Shown here piece by piece: positions 23,798 to 36,606 of a stretch of DNA of 64,000 nt; within the stretch, counting starts at the first letter, position 1, and each line of letters begins with the position of its first letter. Source of the DNA: Varroa destructor (taxonomy: Eukaryota; Arthropoda; Arachnida; Mesostigmata; Varroidae); assembly GCF_002443255.2 (NCBI RefSeq), contig NW_019211458.1, positions 30,325,311 through 30,389,310 on the forward strand, read 5' to 3'. The notes beneath the pieces were generated by a model. That model was not told the origin of the DNA and did no database searches. It worked only from the letters and a program-made list of their open reading frames with translations. The position numbers and the translations under genes are program-made.

Positions 23798-24207
23798 ACG
23801 ATGTCGCGTGCGTTGACGCCCTGGAGGGTCCGGAGGAACCGAGGGGATCGTTAGCTTCGACCACAGCGCGAGGTTGTCAGTCGGGGTTGCCTATGGCAAC
23901 TGCAATCAGTCTATCGGAACTTGTCCTGTCGTCGACTTTAGCAAGTGGCCAGAAGTTATTAGAACATTTGGCCACGAAACGTCCTGCTGCACAGCAGACT
24001 TTTATGCAGGAGGTAGGCAGTGGTTTATATCAATGTGTGGCGTGTCCTTTTAGTTCGGCCTGCTTCAATTCAATCAACAGCCATGTTCTACTAAGTCATT
24101 TCGGACCACGGCGAACTCGGGGCTCGTTGGGGGAAAAAAGAGGTGTGCGTCGAAGCCATCAGCAAGGGGAAGTAAACAGAGTTGCTTCCGCGGGACGATT
24201 TGAATAG
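23798..24207 (+). CDS. lola: Alternative terminal exon 7: single C2H2 finger
   Basis: The acceptor is tttagtttctgtcacag (AG at 23796-23797). Two bases (ac) complete the upstream codon and 135 residues follow to TAG. The leader starts DVACVDALEGPEEPRG and continues into an Ala/Ser/Leu-rich segment. There is one finger, YQCVACPFSSACFNSINSH with HVLLSH, of the C-x2-C-x12-H-x4-H type. It is followed by a basic tail (FGPRRTRGSLGEKRGVRRSH) with no second finger. A lone finger would bind DNA weakly unless the protein dimerises, as BTB proteins do. The frame is open well upstream of its first ATG, consistent with an internal exon. Confidence 0.88.
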
Positions 24208-24894
24208 ACAATGATATTGAAAGCGGGAAAGTCCAAAGTTAGGCAGTTGGACACGTCTTGTGCTACAGATTCATTGGGGCCTCTTGAGTTATGATTCTGT
24301 GATCGCTATACGCATACACCCACACACACACACTCATATATATAAATATAGTTTAGCGTTGAAAGCAGACGATTTCTGTAGGTAGGTTCTGACGTAGCAC
24401 ACTGTCATTTCGACTATGTATCTTGTAAAGTTGTCCGCTTGTGTATTATCAATTGAGCTTTCATCTATGGAAGTTGTCGATTATGAGTCGTACTTTTGAT
24501 GCAATACAAAACAGCACAGTTTCCCATTTCAAAAGTTGCTCCACCCTCTATTTCACTAATGTAGCAACGAATTAGAAGAACCGTGCACGTTACGACATGG
24601 ACGTAATAACGATCCACCGTCCGGCGAAATCGAGTGCACGAAGAACGTAGTAGTTGCTAATTCTAAGCGAACAAATAATTGTCTTCTATTGGTGTAGGTG
24701 TGACGGATCGGCCTCGCATCTTGCGAGACGAAATCCAGCGCACATATTCTAATTTGTTTGTAAAACGCTGTAATAGTAGCGCTTCTGTAGGGGTGGCGAG
24801 AAGACATTATTACAGAAGCGAGGCCGGGCTGCCTCAATAAATGTTCATGGAAATTGCTATCTACCGACTTTCACTGTACTTACTGTAGAATTTA

Positions 24895-24949
<55 letters not shown>

Positions 24950-25659
24950 CATATTTACCCTGCAGCATTGAGCTATTTTGATTTTGATTGAAATCTAGCC
25001 TGTCGTACTAACCACTGATATCTTCTTCCAGAGAATTGCTTCCCGATTCCGCAAAATCGTGTGAATCGATCATCTCAATCACATAATCTCTAACATCTCG
25101 TTAGATCTGGCGATATCGATCGCTAAGGGCCCTGCTAATGCCCCAATGATAATATTACATCGTGGACTTTTTTTTTGGCTATTTGGATTTTTAACGTGTA
25201 GACGCTAAAAAGACGCTTCAAATGACAACCCGCTGTGTTTCAGAAACGTGCATACATTGTGTGGTTTGTCTAACTAGATTTGTTGTCAACAACACTAATA
25301 AATATACACATATAAGCATAGGCTTATACATACATTCACTTGGAAAGCTGCCAATGGCCTTTGCCATGGCCGCTAATTGTGCCTAGCTAATTACTCTTAT
25401 AACAACTGTATAATACGGGTTCAATTTTAGCCAAAACCAATGTCACGCAAATGACTTGAAATCGTTCCATTATTTAGCAACCCCTAGATCAACAGCATTC
25501 AGGGCAATTGACTGACCCACAACATAAACCCATCTTCTTTGTTCCGAACAGAAATCGATTATGTTTGACGATATCAACGACCTCATCATACACTTAGCCA
25601 AAGCACACCTGCACCCTTCATGCAAATAATGCACATATACTAAACTCAAATGATTTCAG
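24208..25659 (+). other. Spacer between finger exons 7 and 8
   Basis: It contains a TG/AG composite microsatellite at 24895-24947 and a weak acceptor at 25031 (atatcttcttccag) with a 19-residue phase-compatible frame. No finger is seen. Confidence 0.6.
24895..24947. repeat. TG then AG composite microsatellite
   Basis: (TG)n changes into (AG)n without a gap. Confidence 0.95.
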
Positions 25660-26111
25660 GGAACGCGATTTCCTCTCATTCATTTGGCCTCATTCCGAGT
25701 CTATCAGGATCACCCACAAGACCGGACCTAAACGCGACGCCACCGATCCTACACCCAGTTCCAACGATGTCAGTGATTGCTGCCTGTTCCGTGCTGGATA
25801 TTGCGCCTCAAATGGCAGAGGCGAGCCTTGTGCCCCAGTTAAAGCTGCGCCGGCAGCATGGCTTGTACTTTTGTCCTAATTGTGAGTACAGTTCACCTGT
25901 AGTCACCAACGTACGTTATCATTTTAATAGTAAACATTGTCTCGTCAAGCCATTCCAATGCGGCTTCTGTGGAGCAGCGTTCGGGACACTCGTACAACGA
26001 GATAACCACGTTCGACGTTTACACACCGGCGAGCGGCCCTTTCGCTGCGACAAATGTCACCGTGACTTTTTCTCAAGGAATTCTCAGCTTTACCACAGCT
26101 GTATTCGGTGA
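25660..26111 (+). CDS. lola: Alternative terminal exon 8: three fingers, third degenerate
   Basis: The acceptor is aaatgatttcag (AG at 25658-25659). Two bases (gg) complete the upstream codon and 149 residues follow to TGA. The leader is Ser/Pro-rich. The fingers are CPNCEYSSPVVTNVRYH...H, the linker CLVKPFQ, CGFCGAAFGTLVQRDNH...H, TGERPFR, and CDKCHRDFFSRNSQLYH. After this last histidine the chain ends SCIR, so the fourth ligand is missing or is a badly spaced Cys. The stop overlaps a donor-like cg/gtgatc. Splicing there could add a different end, but I see no proof of it. First finger and linker group it with exons 5, 12, 15, 16 and 17. Confidence 0.9.
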
Positions 26112-28679
26112 TCGTCATCGAGGGAGCTATGTGCAGCAAGCAAAGCGTTCGAGCTCTCTGATAGATGAAATCTTATTGCCTTAAATAGAATCACATCTCG
26201 AAGAGCCTGAGCCCTTGAGATCCTCATGAATACTTCAGTTCTGCTGTTTACATAGTATTTATATATATATAGGAAATCGTATATGTGACGTATCAAAACA
26301 ACAACCTGAACAAACCCTGCTTTTAATCTTATTGCTGTTATTACTATAGGCTGAGGCGTCAATGAGCTTGCCATCGAGCCTCTAGATTGTATGGCTGATG
26401 ACGAAAATGTTTATCAGATTATAATACGAGCCATCGCCATACAGACCCAACAGTAATATTATTGTCTCCTTATTGATCCGTGTATTTGGACAATGTATTA
26501 AGTGTATGTTTTAAAAAAACTGCCCTTTTCGACATCGTTCACCCCCATTACCCCTAGTCGAATTATACATAAATCTATAAAATGTGAGACAATTTAATGT
26601 ATTGTATAAAACCATATGCATAACGAACAACACGCAACGGAGGGATTAGCAACTCATACCGTGTTTCCTGAATATAGAATGATCAAAACAGTCTTATGCA
26701 GGCATGTACGTAACTATACGTGAAGCTGGCATATCCAAGCAGCAAATATATAACAGCTGAATTGACACCATGTCACATTGTCTATACCGAGCTTCAGAAG
26801 GTAGAATATAGTTAGTTTTAAGTTACTTCCTCTAACCCACGAAAAGGGTGTTGTACATATAAATCAGCGTAGATCTGCTTCGTCCTGATGCAGTACATAG
26901 AGTGGCTATAAAGGACCATGTGTTTCTGATTTGTTATACTTTTTCATATTTCTACGTGTCATTCTTCCTTCAAAGAAGGACAGAATTATCGATTCAACTG
27001 TTTCAACGAGCATTGCTTCAAAAGCAAACGCTTTTAAATAAATTCAGTTGCAAAACGTTCAGAAAGGCCCGGTCTCGCCCGAGCGCCTGTGAAGTGTTTG
27101 TATACATTAGGTTTTATCGTCGCAACCGTCAACCACGAGAACTTCTAGGTTACGGATGCCATATTCGATTTAACTTGCATACGACTCGATGTTAGTGTAT
27201 GTAAAATAACGGTGCGTGTCTAAAGATAGTTCTGGTGTACAGTGGTAACCATATGGGTAGACGCTGAATTGTGCTTATTTATGTTTAAGTTGTTAGTTAA
27301 AACCGCGTATATACTCATCCATCTGTGAAATACTCGATAGTGCATTAATAATTAGGGAAAAGAAGCCTGTCGATTACGAGTAACGCTAGGCTACGCTCTG
27401 TGTCGTTCATTTCCCAGTCAGTTTAATCTGCGATTCTATATGACAGATGATTATGATCGTTCAGCTAATATTGATATTATAAAATCGGGAAGAATACAGT
27501 CAACTTCATTTTTCGGCATATATTTATGAAGAACGCAATATGGAACAATTTTCGGTCCGATCGAGTCTCAAATTAGCGGATTATCAAACGCTAACGGATA
27601 GAAATACGGAAAAGTAGCACGAGATAGGAGCAAAAATAGGCCCTGCCGCCCCTACTACTAACAAAAATGACTTCTGAATTCAACTGATCTTTGTTGGAGA
27701 GATGGATGCACGTTCTTCCAATGATCAGAACGTCACGTTTATGACCATAGAACATTGCTGCATCATCGTTGTTCGGTCGTACTGGATGTGACCCCAAAGG
27801 GCGTAGTAAGCCAATAAAGCATCGTAACGGTAGCGACATATTAATCGGACTATAATGACACGATTAGCGCTCGTACATAACGTAGATTTATATTTAGATG
27901 TATAAGCTAGACATATACATTATATGAATATAAACATCTCTAGGTAAAGGAGCAAGTTGAATTGTACATAACGAGGTATAGCGGTATACATGTACACACA
28001 TATTCAGAGAAGGAAAGTAAGAAGCGAGCCAGCCAGACCGACAGACAAACAAAAGCATGGAAAGAAAAAATGCAATCCCAATAAATATCATGCTACGAAC
28101 GAAGATAAGGTCTATTTGTTTTCCATACCATCCATACAACCCACACGGGTTGTGTATGCCTTGACCATTGTCATATCGTCGAGCTTAGGCGTCTATTAAA
28201 ACTTTCGTTTCTTTCAGGCGACGACCAAACGCGAACTCCATTCGAAGATATTGAACGGTGCTGACTAAGATTTTGTTTCGTTCGATAAGCATGAACTTAA
28301 TAAAGATGTTGTATAGTAGCATTCACAATAAACTTTCGCCAAAACCCGCGGAAGTTTGTATATTGGCATAATTAGCATGTATTCAAGGTGAATAAGTACG
28401 GTACTCAACCAGATACTTGATGTGAAATAGAAAATACTGCCGGATGGCTATGGGAAATAGATGTCTAGCGTGACCGTATGGTCGCGTATGTTCCGCGGCA
28501 GCCAGTTTCGTGTAATTATTCTTATTTGAATAAATTATTGTAAAAAAAAAAAGAAAAATTATAAACGTTAAATTTCAATATGCTTTGCTATCACTTTATA
28601 ATTATGAATTACTTCTTTATTTACATGCTTTCGTGGTGCGCAATCGTCGTCTTGTACGCACGCATCTCGACTCCTTTAG
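26112..28679 (+). other. Spacer between finger exons 8 and 9
   Basis: It contains a strong acceptor at 28217 and a weak Cys/Arg-rich open frame at 26902-27195 without a convincing acceptor or finger. Otherwise nothing is recognised. Confidence 0.6.
28218..28264 (+). other. Short terminal exon candidate with polyA signal
   Basis: The acceptor is ctttcgtttctttcag (AG at 28216-28217). The shared-phase frame gives DDQTRTPFEDIERC then TGA. AATAAA is at 28299-28304. It could be a 3'UTR exon of the exon 8 isoform or a finger-less tail. Confidence 0.4.
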
Positions 28680-29161
28680 TTATCATGGACGATGAAGACC
28701 TCGATATCGAGTTTGTGGAGCCTGTCGAGAGTTCGTCAAATCAGCCCACAACGCCACCTACAGAAGTCTTTCAAAGGTCTCCGAGTTTTGCGGCGTCAAA
28801 GGTTCCATATGGAACCTCGTATGGTTCTGCCGTTCCAAAGCATGGACCTACTCCGTCCACTTCTGTCAGCCTCACGACAGGAGCACGTCTTACTTGTCCG
28901 CGGAAAATTCATGTAGTTGCGCAGGACTCAGCCAATGCCCGCGATGACAAGATAATGACAATCCCTCGGCCAATGGTTATCACAAAGAACTCCACCCCAC
29001 CCATAGCGCGGGTCCAGATGTTCTCATGCACGTACTGTCCGTACAAATGTGTCTTTTCACCTACAGCAATTATGAAACATATGGCAAAAGTGCACTCGAA
29101 AATGGTGAAAATAACGAAGGTGGTACATCAAGGACAACCTCAACCTCCCGATCTGTCTTAG
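28680..29161 (+). CDS. lola: Alternative terminal exon 9: single C2H2 finger
   Basis: The acceptor is catctcgactcctttag (AG at 28678-28679). Two bases (tt) complete the upstream codon and 159 residues follow to TAG. It opens with the acidic stretch IMDDEDLDIEFVEPVES and continues as Ser/Thr/Pro-rich linker. There is one finger near the end, FSCTYCPYKCVFSPTAIMKH with HMAKVH. The CPY after the second Cys is the first-finger signature of the three-finger modules, so this exon appears to keep finger 1 and lack the others. The end (KMVKITKVVHQGQPQPPDLS) has no further ligands. A variant ATTAAA occurs about 85 bases after the stop. Confidence 0.9.
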
Positions 29162-30124
29162 TGATGAGAAATCACTTGTGTTGTTGGTCACGATTGAGCT
29201 GATTCGTTGGGAAATTGTTTCGAGGAGTTCCGACCAGTGAATTTTATTAAAAACAAAAAAAAAAAAGGAAATGAAAACGCCAAACCAGATCTGTTTTACA
29301 TGGATCTAGATAATAGCATTATTTTTTTCAAATAGATGGGAATGCGTTAGCGGTGACGGAGAGCTTCCTTTTAATGACGAAGGCAGCAAGCGTTAGGCTA
29401 CAAAACATATCTGTTTATGCTGGCCCTAATCTTCAACTGGCTTGTTGTTCACCGTTGAAACTTCGGCGATGGTCAGTGAGTTCATTAGTTTGAGTGCGCC
29501 GTTACAATCTGAAGTGGTTCCAGTCGTAGCGGCTACGAGACCGTACATTTTCCATGATGTATATTAAACATGTGACTTATCCGTGTGAATTTACAATATC
29601 ATGTTGTGTTGACCTCTGAAGATTCAAATGCACCCCTCGTTGGAACTGCATAGAGACTGACTATTTTTTAGTTGCTGTTTTGAAGGTTGTTGTTAGTGAG
29701 GTACCAATCAGTCGTTCTTTTTATAAGAGGAATGATTACAATAGGTAACGATTTTAAAGGAGGACTAATTGTGTACGTTTATGAGAGGCACATATTAGGG
29801 ATTGTAGGTAACCAGACCTACGCCAAAAATTCTCCCAAACATATATGCTTCACCGTATATGTTATTAACTACAGCGTTTTACTATGCGAAAATCAACATT
29901 TCGCGATTGCATTTAAATGTTTTATATGCTTATCGACGGTAATCCAAGTAGCGATGAAACGTCCGGCGTTTGTCGGACGTATATCTTGTAGGCTTACCTG
30001 CTAACCATAGTGTGAGCGTTTTCAAGAAAGTGACCTACTAGCGTGTTTTTTCTACCATTTCTTGGAAAATTAATATGGAGTATTAGTCCTCGTGCATCAT
30101 TTTGCAAGTCAAGAATGACACCAA

Positions 30125-30439
30125 GTGTTCACAAGGATACAAATGCTGGTGAAGATTTTGGGGACCAGGCTATATGAAAGTGTGAGTTGTACAAGTAGGA
30201 TCAACGATTTTGTAATAAACAAGAGAGCTTTATCACGACAGATACAAGTCGCTCAGAAAGAGAGTCCTATTAGACAAAAATCACCGAATTACCCTTTAGG
30301 AGTTTGCAGAAGAACTAGACGTCTAAGGCGATTTAAGCCAAAACATTTTGAGTGCTTATTCGTTAACTTGAGAACTCACATCAGTACATGTGCTGAAAAA
30401 CCTGAGAGTGCGGATTCGGTAAGAACTGTCTCAAAATAA
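30125..30439 (+). pseudogene. Open frame with a finger-like remnant
   Basis: This 104-residue frame ends with HFECLFVNLRTHIST followed by CAEKPES. It resembles the C-terminal half of a C2H2 finger with an EKP linker, but the second cysteine spacing and last histidine are lost. No phase-compatible acceptor was found at its start, so a decayed copy is more likely than a used exon. Confidence 0.25.
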
Positions 30440-30590
30440 TATTATTCCACCAAAAATAAGCCGGATTTACTCTAACATGTCATTGCAGGTGATGAGGCGT
30501 GCGTCATCATCACGGGTATGACGTGATGACTAGGACACAACCCTCTGAGTATCGCTTCAAATGCGAAACCAGACTACAAAAATATGGTAG

Positions 30591-31106
30591 ATGCAGGTGA
30601 AGCGCCAGGTGAAGGAATTTCATTTTGAAAATTTATGTCGAGTACTTTCATTATCATTAAGACGTCTCAAAACAACTTGCCCAATGTTATCCAACAAAGG
30701 CAGCGTAAATTCTCGATTCGACTGGGATTACTTTGAAGAACTTGGAATTTTCTCCCAACGACGATCTGGGCAGCTGACGCACGTTCAGCGAATTTGCGAC
30801 CCGGCAGGATACATCTCAATGTGTGGTGATGCTATTACGACAAGCGCGTACGCTACGCTCAAGACTATGTGGAATTGTACAACAAATGGTAGCATGAAGC
30901 ATGTTGGGGATCTGTCACTTTTATTATACGCCATCACACTCCGAAGTGTATCTTGCAGGAAACAGAGTCAAGTAAATTGTTCCGTCGCAGTTGTTGTTAA
31001 TAAAATTAATGCATATATATCGACATGTTTTTGTTATCGATTTGTTCAAAAGAAGTCGCTTAACATTAACCGGCTATTGGGGGCGGGTGGCGTATTTGCC
31101 TGCTAA
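30591..31106 (+). other. 171-residue open frame of unknown nature
   Basis: This is the longest plus-strand frame not explained by a finger exon. It is Cys/Arg/Leu-rich (for example CDPAGYISMCGDAITTSA) but has no correctly spaced finger, and the acceptor at 30596 is in another phase. Its end runs into the tRNA-like fragment. A frame of this length is plausible by chance in 64 kb. Confidence 0.2.
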
Positions 31107-31150
31107 CCCTCAGCAACACGTTATGGTGTAGGTTCGAACCCGCGCATAAG
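31081..31150 (+). repeat. tRNA-like, SINE-type fragment
   Basis: An A-box-like tggcgtatttgcc (31088-31100) and a good B box ggttcgaaccc (31131-31141) are spaced as in a tRNA-derived polymerase III promoter. The cloverleaf does not close, so a SINE relic is favoured over a tRNA gene. Confidence 0.4.
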
Positions 31151-32044
31151 CGAACTTCGTGTCATGCTGGGAGATTGCCGTTTACAAACAGCTAGTGACG
31201 ATACCAGGCATAAAAGACTGGATATAGCTCAGACCATTGAAGGACCTGAATATTAGCCGGAAAACAGACCATATGTAACTGTAAAAAGGTCGTAAGTTCA
31301 TGAGCATGTTTGTGAAACAAAAAAAAATAGTCGTCTAAAATCTAACTATGCATATTCTTCCAGGTAAATGGGGACAATAGCTCGACCATTTCTCGAATAT
31401 ACAACTTGTGTTACGCATATATACCGAGTCCATGAAGTCGAAGTACTCGATTACTCGTCTATTGGCCTATATGCCTATGAAAATTTTAGTGATAACGGTC
31501 GTGCTTCTGAACAAACGAAACCACGCTACCAACTGGTGTGCCGTCATGGCGTATAGTTGAAGCTTGTTCGCGATTAATAAACGAGTTAACATCCTATAAT
31601 ACGTATATATATGTATGTATATATATATATATATGCACATGTGGCGCCGTTTTCTCTAGGTATCACTTGCATTGTGAATTATGATTGAAGCCAAGATTTT
31701 ACGTCTATATCTACTGGTTGATTCTAATTTTGCAGCTGGCAAATACCTGGAGGACATAAGCTGACGCTCTTAATATTATTGACGACGCCCTGTTTCTTAC
31801 CAAAAGGTGATGCGCACCGTTCCATCACCTTTTACTTTTACGAACCCATGTTAAGTTCGATACGTTCGTGTCTCGTCCTTTACTAGAGCCGTTCTTATTG
31901 CTGAGAGCGACGTCGTTGCGGCTACGTTACGTGCGAACACCTCCGTTTGCATATGAAATACAAGCAAAATTTCGAAAAAACAACTTTTACTGCCAGCGTA
32001 CCCCCCAGTATTGCAGCATCCTTACTGGCATTATTCGTTTGCAG

Positions 32045-32577
32045 AAATGATGATTGCGTCAGTGGAGTCAGTAGCACATCTTCATGAAGAAAATGGTACG
32101 GATATGGCCGGCGACAACGAGACTGCTACTGTGGCCCAGGCGATCTCCGAACGACTTCAGCAAAATATTGACGCATTAGCTATTACTACGCTCGAACCCA
32201 TGTCAGCGATGAGCGCCGAGTCGGCGATTGGTATCGATGTCGATGACCAACAGGTCGAGGCAATCAAGCCTATAATTACCAACACCGTTGGGTTTCCCTG
32301 TGACGATGAACAGTATGATGACAATTGCCTATTCCGTTGCAGTCGTTGTCCGTTAACATTCACTTCACGGAAGGAGTTCGGCCTGCATGAGCCGATGCAT
32401 CGGTTAGCGCCACTATGCTGCGGTTTCTGCGATAAGAACTTCAGCAGTGTGCAGTCAAGGCATGCGCATGTACGGGCTATTCATACCGGCGAAAAGCCTT
32501 TTAAATGCGACCGCTGCAATCGGAGATATCCTGCTAGGTCGACGTTGATAAACCATCACAAGAAGTGCCAGGGCTGA
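32045..32577 (+). CDS. lola: Alternative terminal exon 10: three fingers, third of C2HC type
   Basis: The acceptor is cattattcgtttgcag (AG at 32043-32044). Two bases (aa) complete the upstream codon and 176 residues follow to TGA. The leader (MMIASVESVAHLHEENGTD) is acidic and Ala/Glu-rich. The fingers are CSRCPLTFTSRKEFGLHEPMH, the linker RLAPLC, CGFCDKNFSSVQSRHAH...H, TGEKPFK, and CDRCNRRYPARSTLINH with HHKKC, so the last ligand is cysteine. Finger 1 lacks the aromatic CxY signature seen in the other three-finger modules. AATAAA starts only 5 bases after the stop, so this exon has a very short 3'UTR. Confidence 0.92.
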
Positions 32578-32581
32578 TACC

Positions 32582-32587
32582 AATAAA
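32582..32587 (+). terminator. AATAAA polyadenylation hexamer for exon 10
   Basis: The hexamer starts 5 bases after the exon 10 stop. Confidence 0.6.
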
Positions 32588-35500
32588 AATTATGATGAAA
32601 GTAAAAAGGGAACACGTCATATATGTTATATTATAGGTGTAACAGAACTCCATCAGCAGAAGAAGGCAAGGAAATGTGTAAAAATACTTCGTTGGCTCAC
32701 TATATGTACATTGGTTTTGGTAGTCCGGTGGCGAAATAGTAGCGGCTATCACGTATCTCTTGTTATCACTGCTTTAACCTAACAAACAAAGCAGTGGCAA
32801 ACAAGATGGCAATCATATCTACGTACATGTGCGCCGATAAGGAAATACCATACACGAGTATAGTAGGTAATAAACGAGAAATAAAAACACACGTGTATAC
32901 GCAATACGCGTAAGCTTACAGGGCAAACCGTTCTTGTAAGGAGTCAATGGCCGGAGTGAGGTATGGATCCATAGAATCTTTCATAGAAGCGAACCTTAAA
33001 ATTAGATGAGGATAATATTAACAAAGCATAATACAACCAATAATGGACGCACTCGCTTTCAAACGATCCTGAAACCTGTCGTATCCTGGCCTTCAATAGG
33101 TTTTTAGCTGTTATGCTGTTATGCAGAAGAATACGAAGCGGCTCCTAGAACTAGATACACTTTAGGTCTTGAGCAGACCATTATAAGAACAGATTACCGG
33201 TCATTACTGATATGGACAACTTTCCCTTTGATTCTACAGGACGGTATGATTTCATCATATGGTTTCTGATTAGTTAAACAAACTGGTACCGGGAAAGGTA
33301 TGAGCCCGCCAAACATGGCCTGATAGACAGTGCCCTCCTGGGTCGAGAAAGTGTTTATCGTGATTGAGCGAATTATGATACACGGCGCACCCTGAACGTC
33401 CTTCTGTTCTACTTGAATTGGACTGTACAATTTACCACTTGTAATGTTCGGCTTTCTTGTTGAAAATGTGATTTTATTATGGTAGGGTACTCCGATGGTG
33501 GGCTAGTGATCGTCGACGTAATAACGCTGGTTAAGATGCTAAAGGATCGTCTCATCAAACGAACAAATGACTTGCACGTCGCTTATGGCGCGCTGAGCGA
33601 GTGTCCTCGCTTCGTTGCATTTTTACATAATTAACAATAATTTTTACATAGTTGGTTCTTCTTGTACTTTAATTTAGGTTAGTGACACTTTGTAAAAAAA
33701 AAAAAGGAACAAACATTATCAACGCGATACCTTGTTGGATTCTGTAGTGAAATTGTACGTAAAGACTTCGCACGTAAATTTTGCATACCTCAAATACGGT
33801 TCAAGTCTACTGAGTGCTACTCAGATTAGTTTTTACATAATTTACAAGCGATCGGCAGCAATCAGCTATGCCACCAACACTCATCCCAACAATTCGAAAT
33901 CACCAGATGTCAAGCAGAAATGTTTTGCGCATAATTGGAATTATTTCAAACGAGAAAAAGACCTACCGTGACGAATTGATCAAAGTGACAAATATTGCCA
34001 CGACTCCTATTTAGTAGCGGGCGCCTATAAAATTTATTTTCCAGGACCTACCTTTTACCACATTGTTTTTTTATGTTAAGTGTCAACTGTATGCCAGTTA
34101 AGTCGTGTGTTCGTTCGTATGCATCTTTGTTAGCCCTTATTATGCATATGTACGACCTTACCTAGGCGCAAGGTTTAATCACACAACTATTGATTGTACA
34201 GCAAATACGAGACTTGATTCAAACAACCAAGTTGAAACTGTTTTCCTTCTTGTGCAAACAAATCTTTCTGGCTTTAACAACAATGATAACTAGGTACCGA
34301 TAACTAGTAATAGGGCAAATGAAGGGACGGCAATAAGGCAAAGGGTAACGCACAGCGGCGCCGTAGAATTAAATTTGACAACTGATTACCTTCTACTTAT
34401 ATGTTTATAAAGACGATAAACAAATTCCAACACGAAGCTAGAATATGCTAAACAGTTCACTTGCATAGTTTTAACTTCCGCTCTTAGGAAACAAGCTAAC
34501 CTTCCTCGAGTAGAATCAACAGTCGTTCCAAATTTCTCCAGAAAACCCGAAACAGATGCTAATGGGGCGAGACCCACGGACAAACGTGGTTTATTATTAC
34601 ATATGACAAACTGGTCGCTTTTAATTTGCAGCTGTAACAGTCTGTGTTGCCATATATTGTGCCTACTTCTTCTAGCATTCATTGGAGCACCTGCTTCTTC
34701 TTCTTCTTCTTCTTGGATCTCTCATAGATCGCCTCCAGAACCGGCATGTGTTGTTTCGCCGGAACGGCTTTGCTAGGGAACAGTAGAGGGGCAATGCTAA
34801 CTACAGCTGAACATTTTACAGTTGAAGTTATCGGCTGGCTCAAACTTTCCGCCCTTAAGCCTGTGTTTCTAAGTACGGTAACGTTTGCTCGAACTGCGAG
34901 AGCTCTGGGAGGCTTCGAACATACACCCAGCATACACTTGACGTACAGGGATTCTGCACAGGACGACCCAGCTCTTTGTCGTGTGACCGGCCTTTGCCTG
35001 TCCCCTGATAATGAACGAAGTCATCGAGTCAATTGGGTCAAAACTAAAACTAAATAGAAAAAGAAGTCGTGTGCATTCCAGAAAGCGACAGTAATATACT
35101 GGAACGTGGTTCGTTTTTAACCTTCGTATGACAAGGTCACCGTACTTATCGAACAAACGTCTCGACTGACATGAATATGGCTATACATCTGTTCAATCAG
35201 TTGACATTCATTCTGGGCCCAGACTTAGCAGTTTTATTAAGAGTATAAACTATTAACAGTATAATGTGTGTCCAAAAAACATAAGCGTAAATCTATCTAA
35301 CACAAAAATGCAACAGCGACTCACAAATGCTATGAACGTTTATACACATATTGAAGTGTGTCAGTTCGCTGTCACATGTTTCCTTTTCCTCAAGTTATCA
35401 AGCGGCCCCTTGCTTACTCCGGTGTAGCTTTCTGCAGCTGTGTTGTTTTGTGTGTCGGGCACCTCGAGTTCGATATTTATGGCCCAAAACAATGTTCTCG

Positions 35501-36385
35501 ATTCTACATGAGCTAGGTGTACTATGAGACCGATCAATAAGCTGGGTAAACAAAAGGACGCTCGAAAGTGAAAGAAGGCCACCACTTACATTCTATTAGA
35601 AGCCCGATGCCTCATACTTTATCCAATGCTAAATATAGCAGGGAGGGCTTTGCAATGTTGTAAAAAGTCAATTAGGGTTTCTGTTAGATCGATTTTTTAT
35701 GATCTGCTAGGTACTAATGTTAATTTGTTGTTAACACTGTTAATCTGTTACATCTGCCGTTGTACCTATCCGCGTTCAAGTAAGCATCGTAGTTGTAACT
35801 TTGACGTGTTTATAACTTGCTTGAGGTTTTGTATGATCACCTCTTAAAGCTAGCATCTCAATAAATATATTTATCCTTCGGTGTAGCTTGAACTTTGATG
35901 TTTGTATTGAACAATTCAGCGCGACTCAAAAGATATAACAACGGAGTATTTATAGTATTATTCAATATTTATTGAACTCTGTATATACCGATGTAGAAAT
36001 GTGTCCCGTCAACGAATTACCGAGACAAAGGTTGATAATGTTATATATCATGCTGCCCGATACAATAAGCAGATATACGACCGTGAACTGTGTGCGCAGA
36101 TGTAACCGCTATACTGATATTTAAGTAAAAAAACGAACGATAGAATATTATGTGTAAACAAAATTGTAATAAACCAAATAAATAAATGATAATGGTAAAA
36201 CGATATAAAAGTCATTGTGCTGTCGGAAGTATTATCCTGATGCCACGGAACTACTCACTTAGCTCGTAACTCGCCTAACTCTACGTATTTCGTAAAGATC
36301 TAACGTACAACTTGTATGGCACCATCGGTCGCTGATACATGTCTACCAGTCGTCATACCGGCATCAATATTTCATTTCGGCATTT

Positions 36386-36434
36386 TGTGGGTCTATCGAT
36401 TTTTAATTATATATTAAAAATCGATAGACCCACA
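36386..36434. repeat. Perfect inverted repeat, 22-base arms, 5-base loop
   Basis: The left arm 36386-36407 starts tgtgggtctatcg and is exactly complementary to 36413-36434, with loop tatat. A transcript would fold into a fully paired hairpin. It could be a foldback element, a cruciform-forming site or a small hairpin precursor. Confidence 0.9.
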
Positions 36435-36606
36435 TATTATTTAAATTACTCCATTGCACATTACCAAGATACATTTTTCGATGTATGTATTTTTATGAAA
36501 ACAAAAAAAAAAACACGCAGCTTCTACTATTTCAAATCGACATGTGGTTGATATATTTTATTGCTTTTCTATAGGGAACTTTACTGATAAAACGTGTTTT
36601 TTGCAG

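Larger units (their letters stand above)
29162..32044 (+). other. Spacer between finger exons 9 and 10
   Basis: It contains a finger-like remnant within the 30125-30439 frame, a 171-residue open frame at 30591-31106 of unknown nature, a tRNA-like SINE fragment at 31081-31150 and acceptors at 30488 and 31735 with only 8-11 open codons. Confidence 0.55.

Noticed and set aside
26902..27195. Cys/Arg-rich frame as a decayed module
   Set aside because: The only acceptor that fits the phase is poor, and the finger resemblance is limited to KFSCKTFRK.
34679..34933. Minus-strand frame with a lysine run as a nuclear protein
   Set aside because: The lysines come from a CTT repeat, and no domain or splice support is visible.
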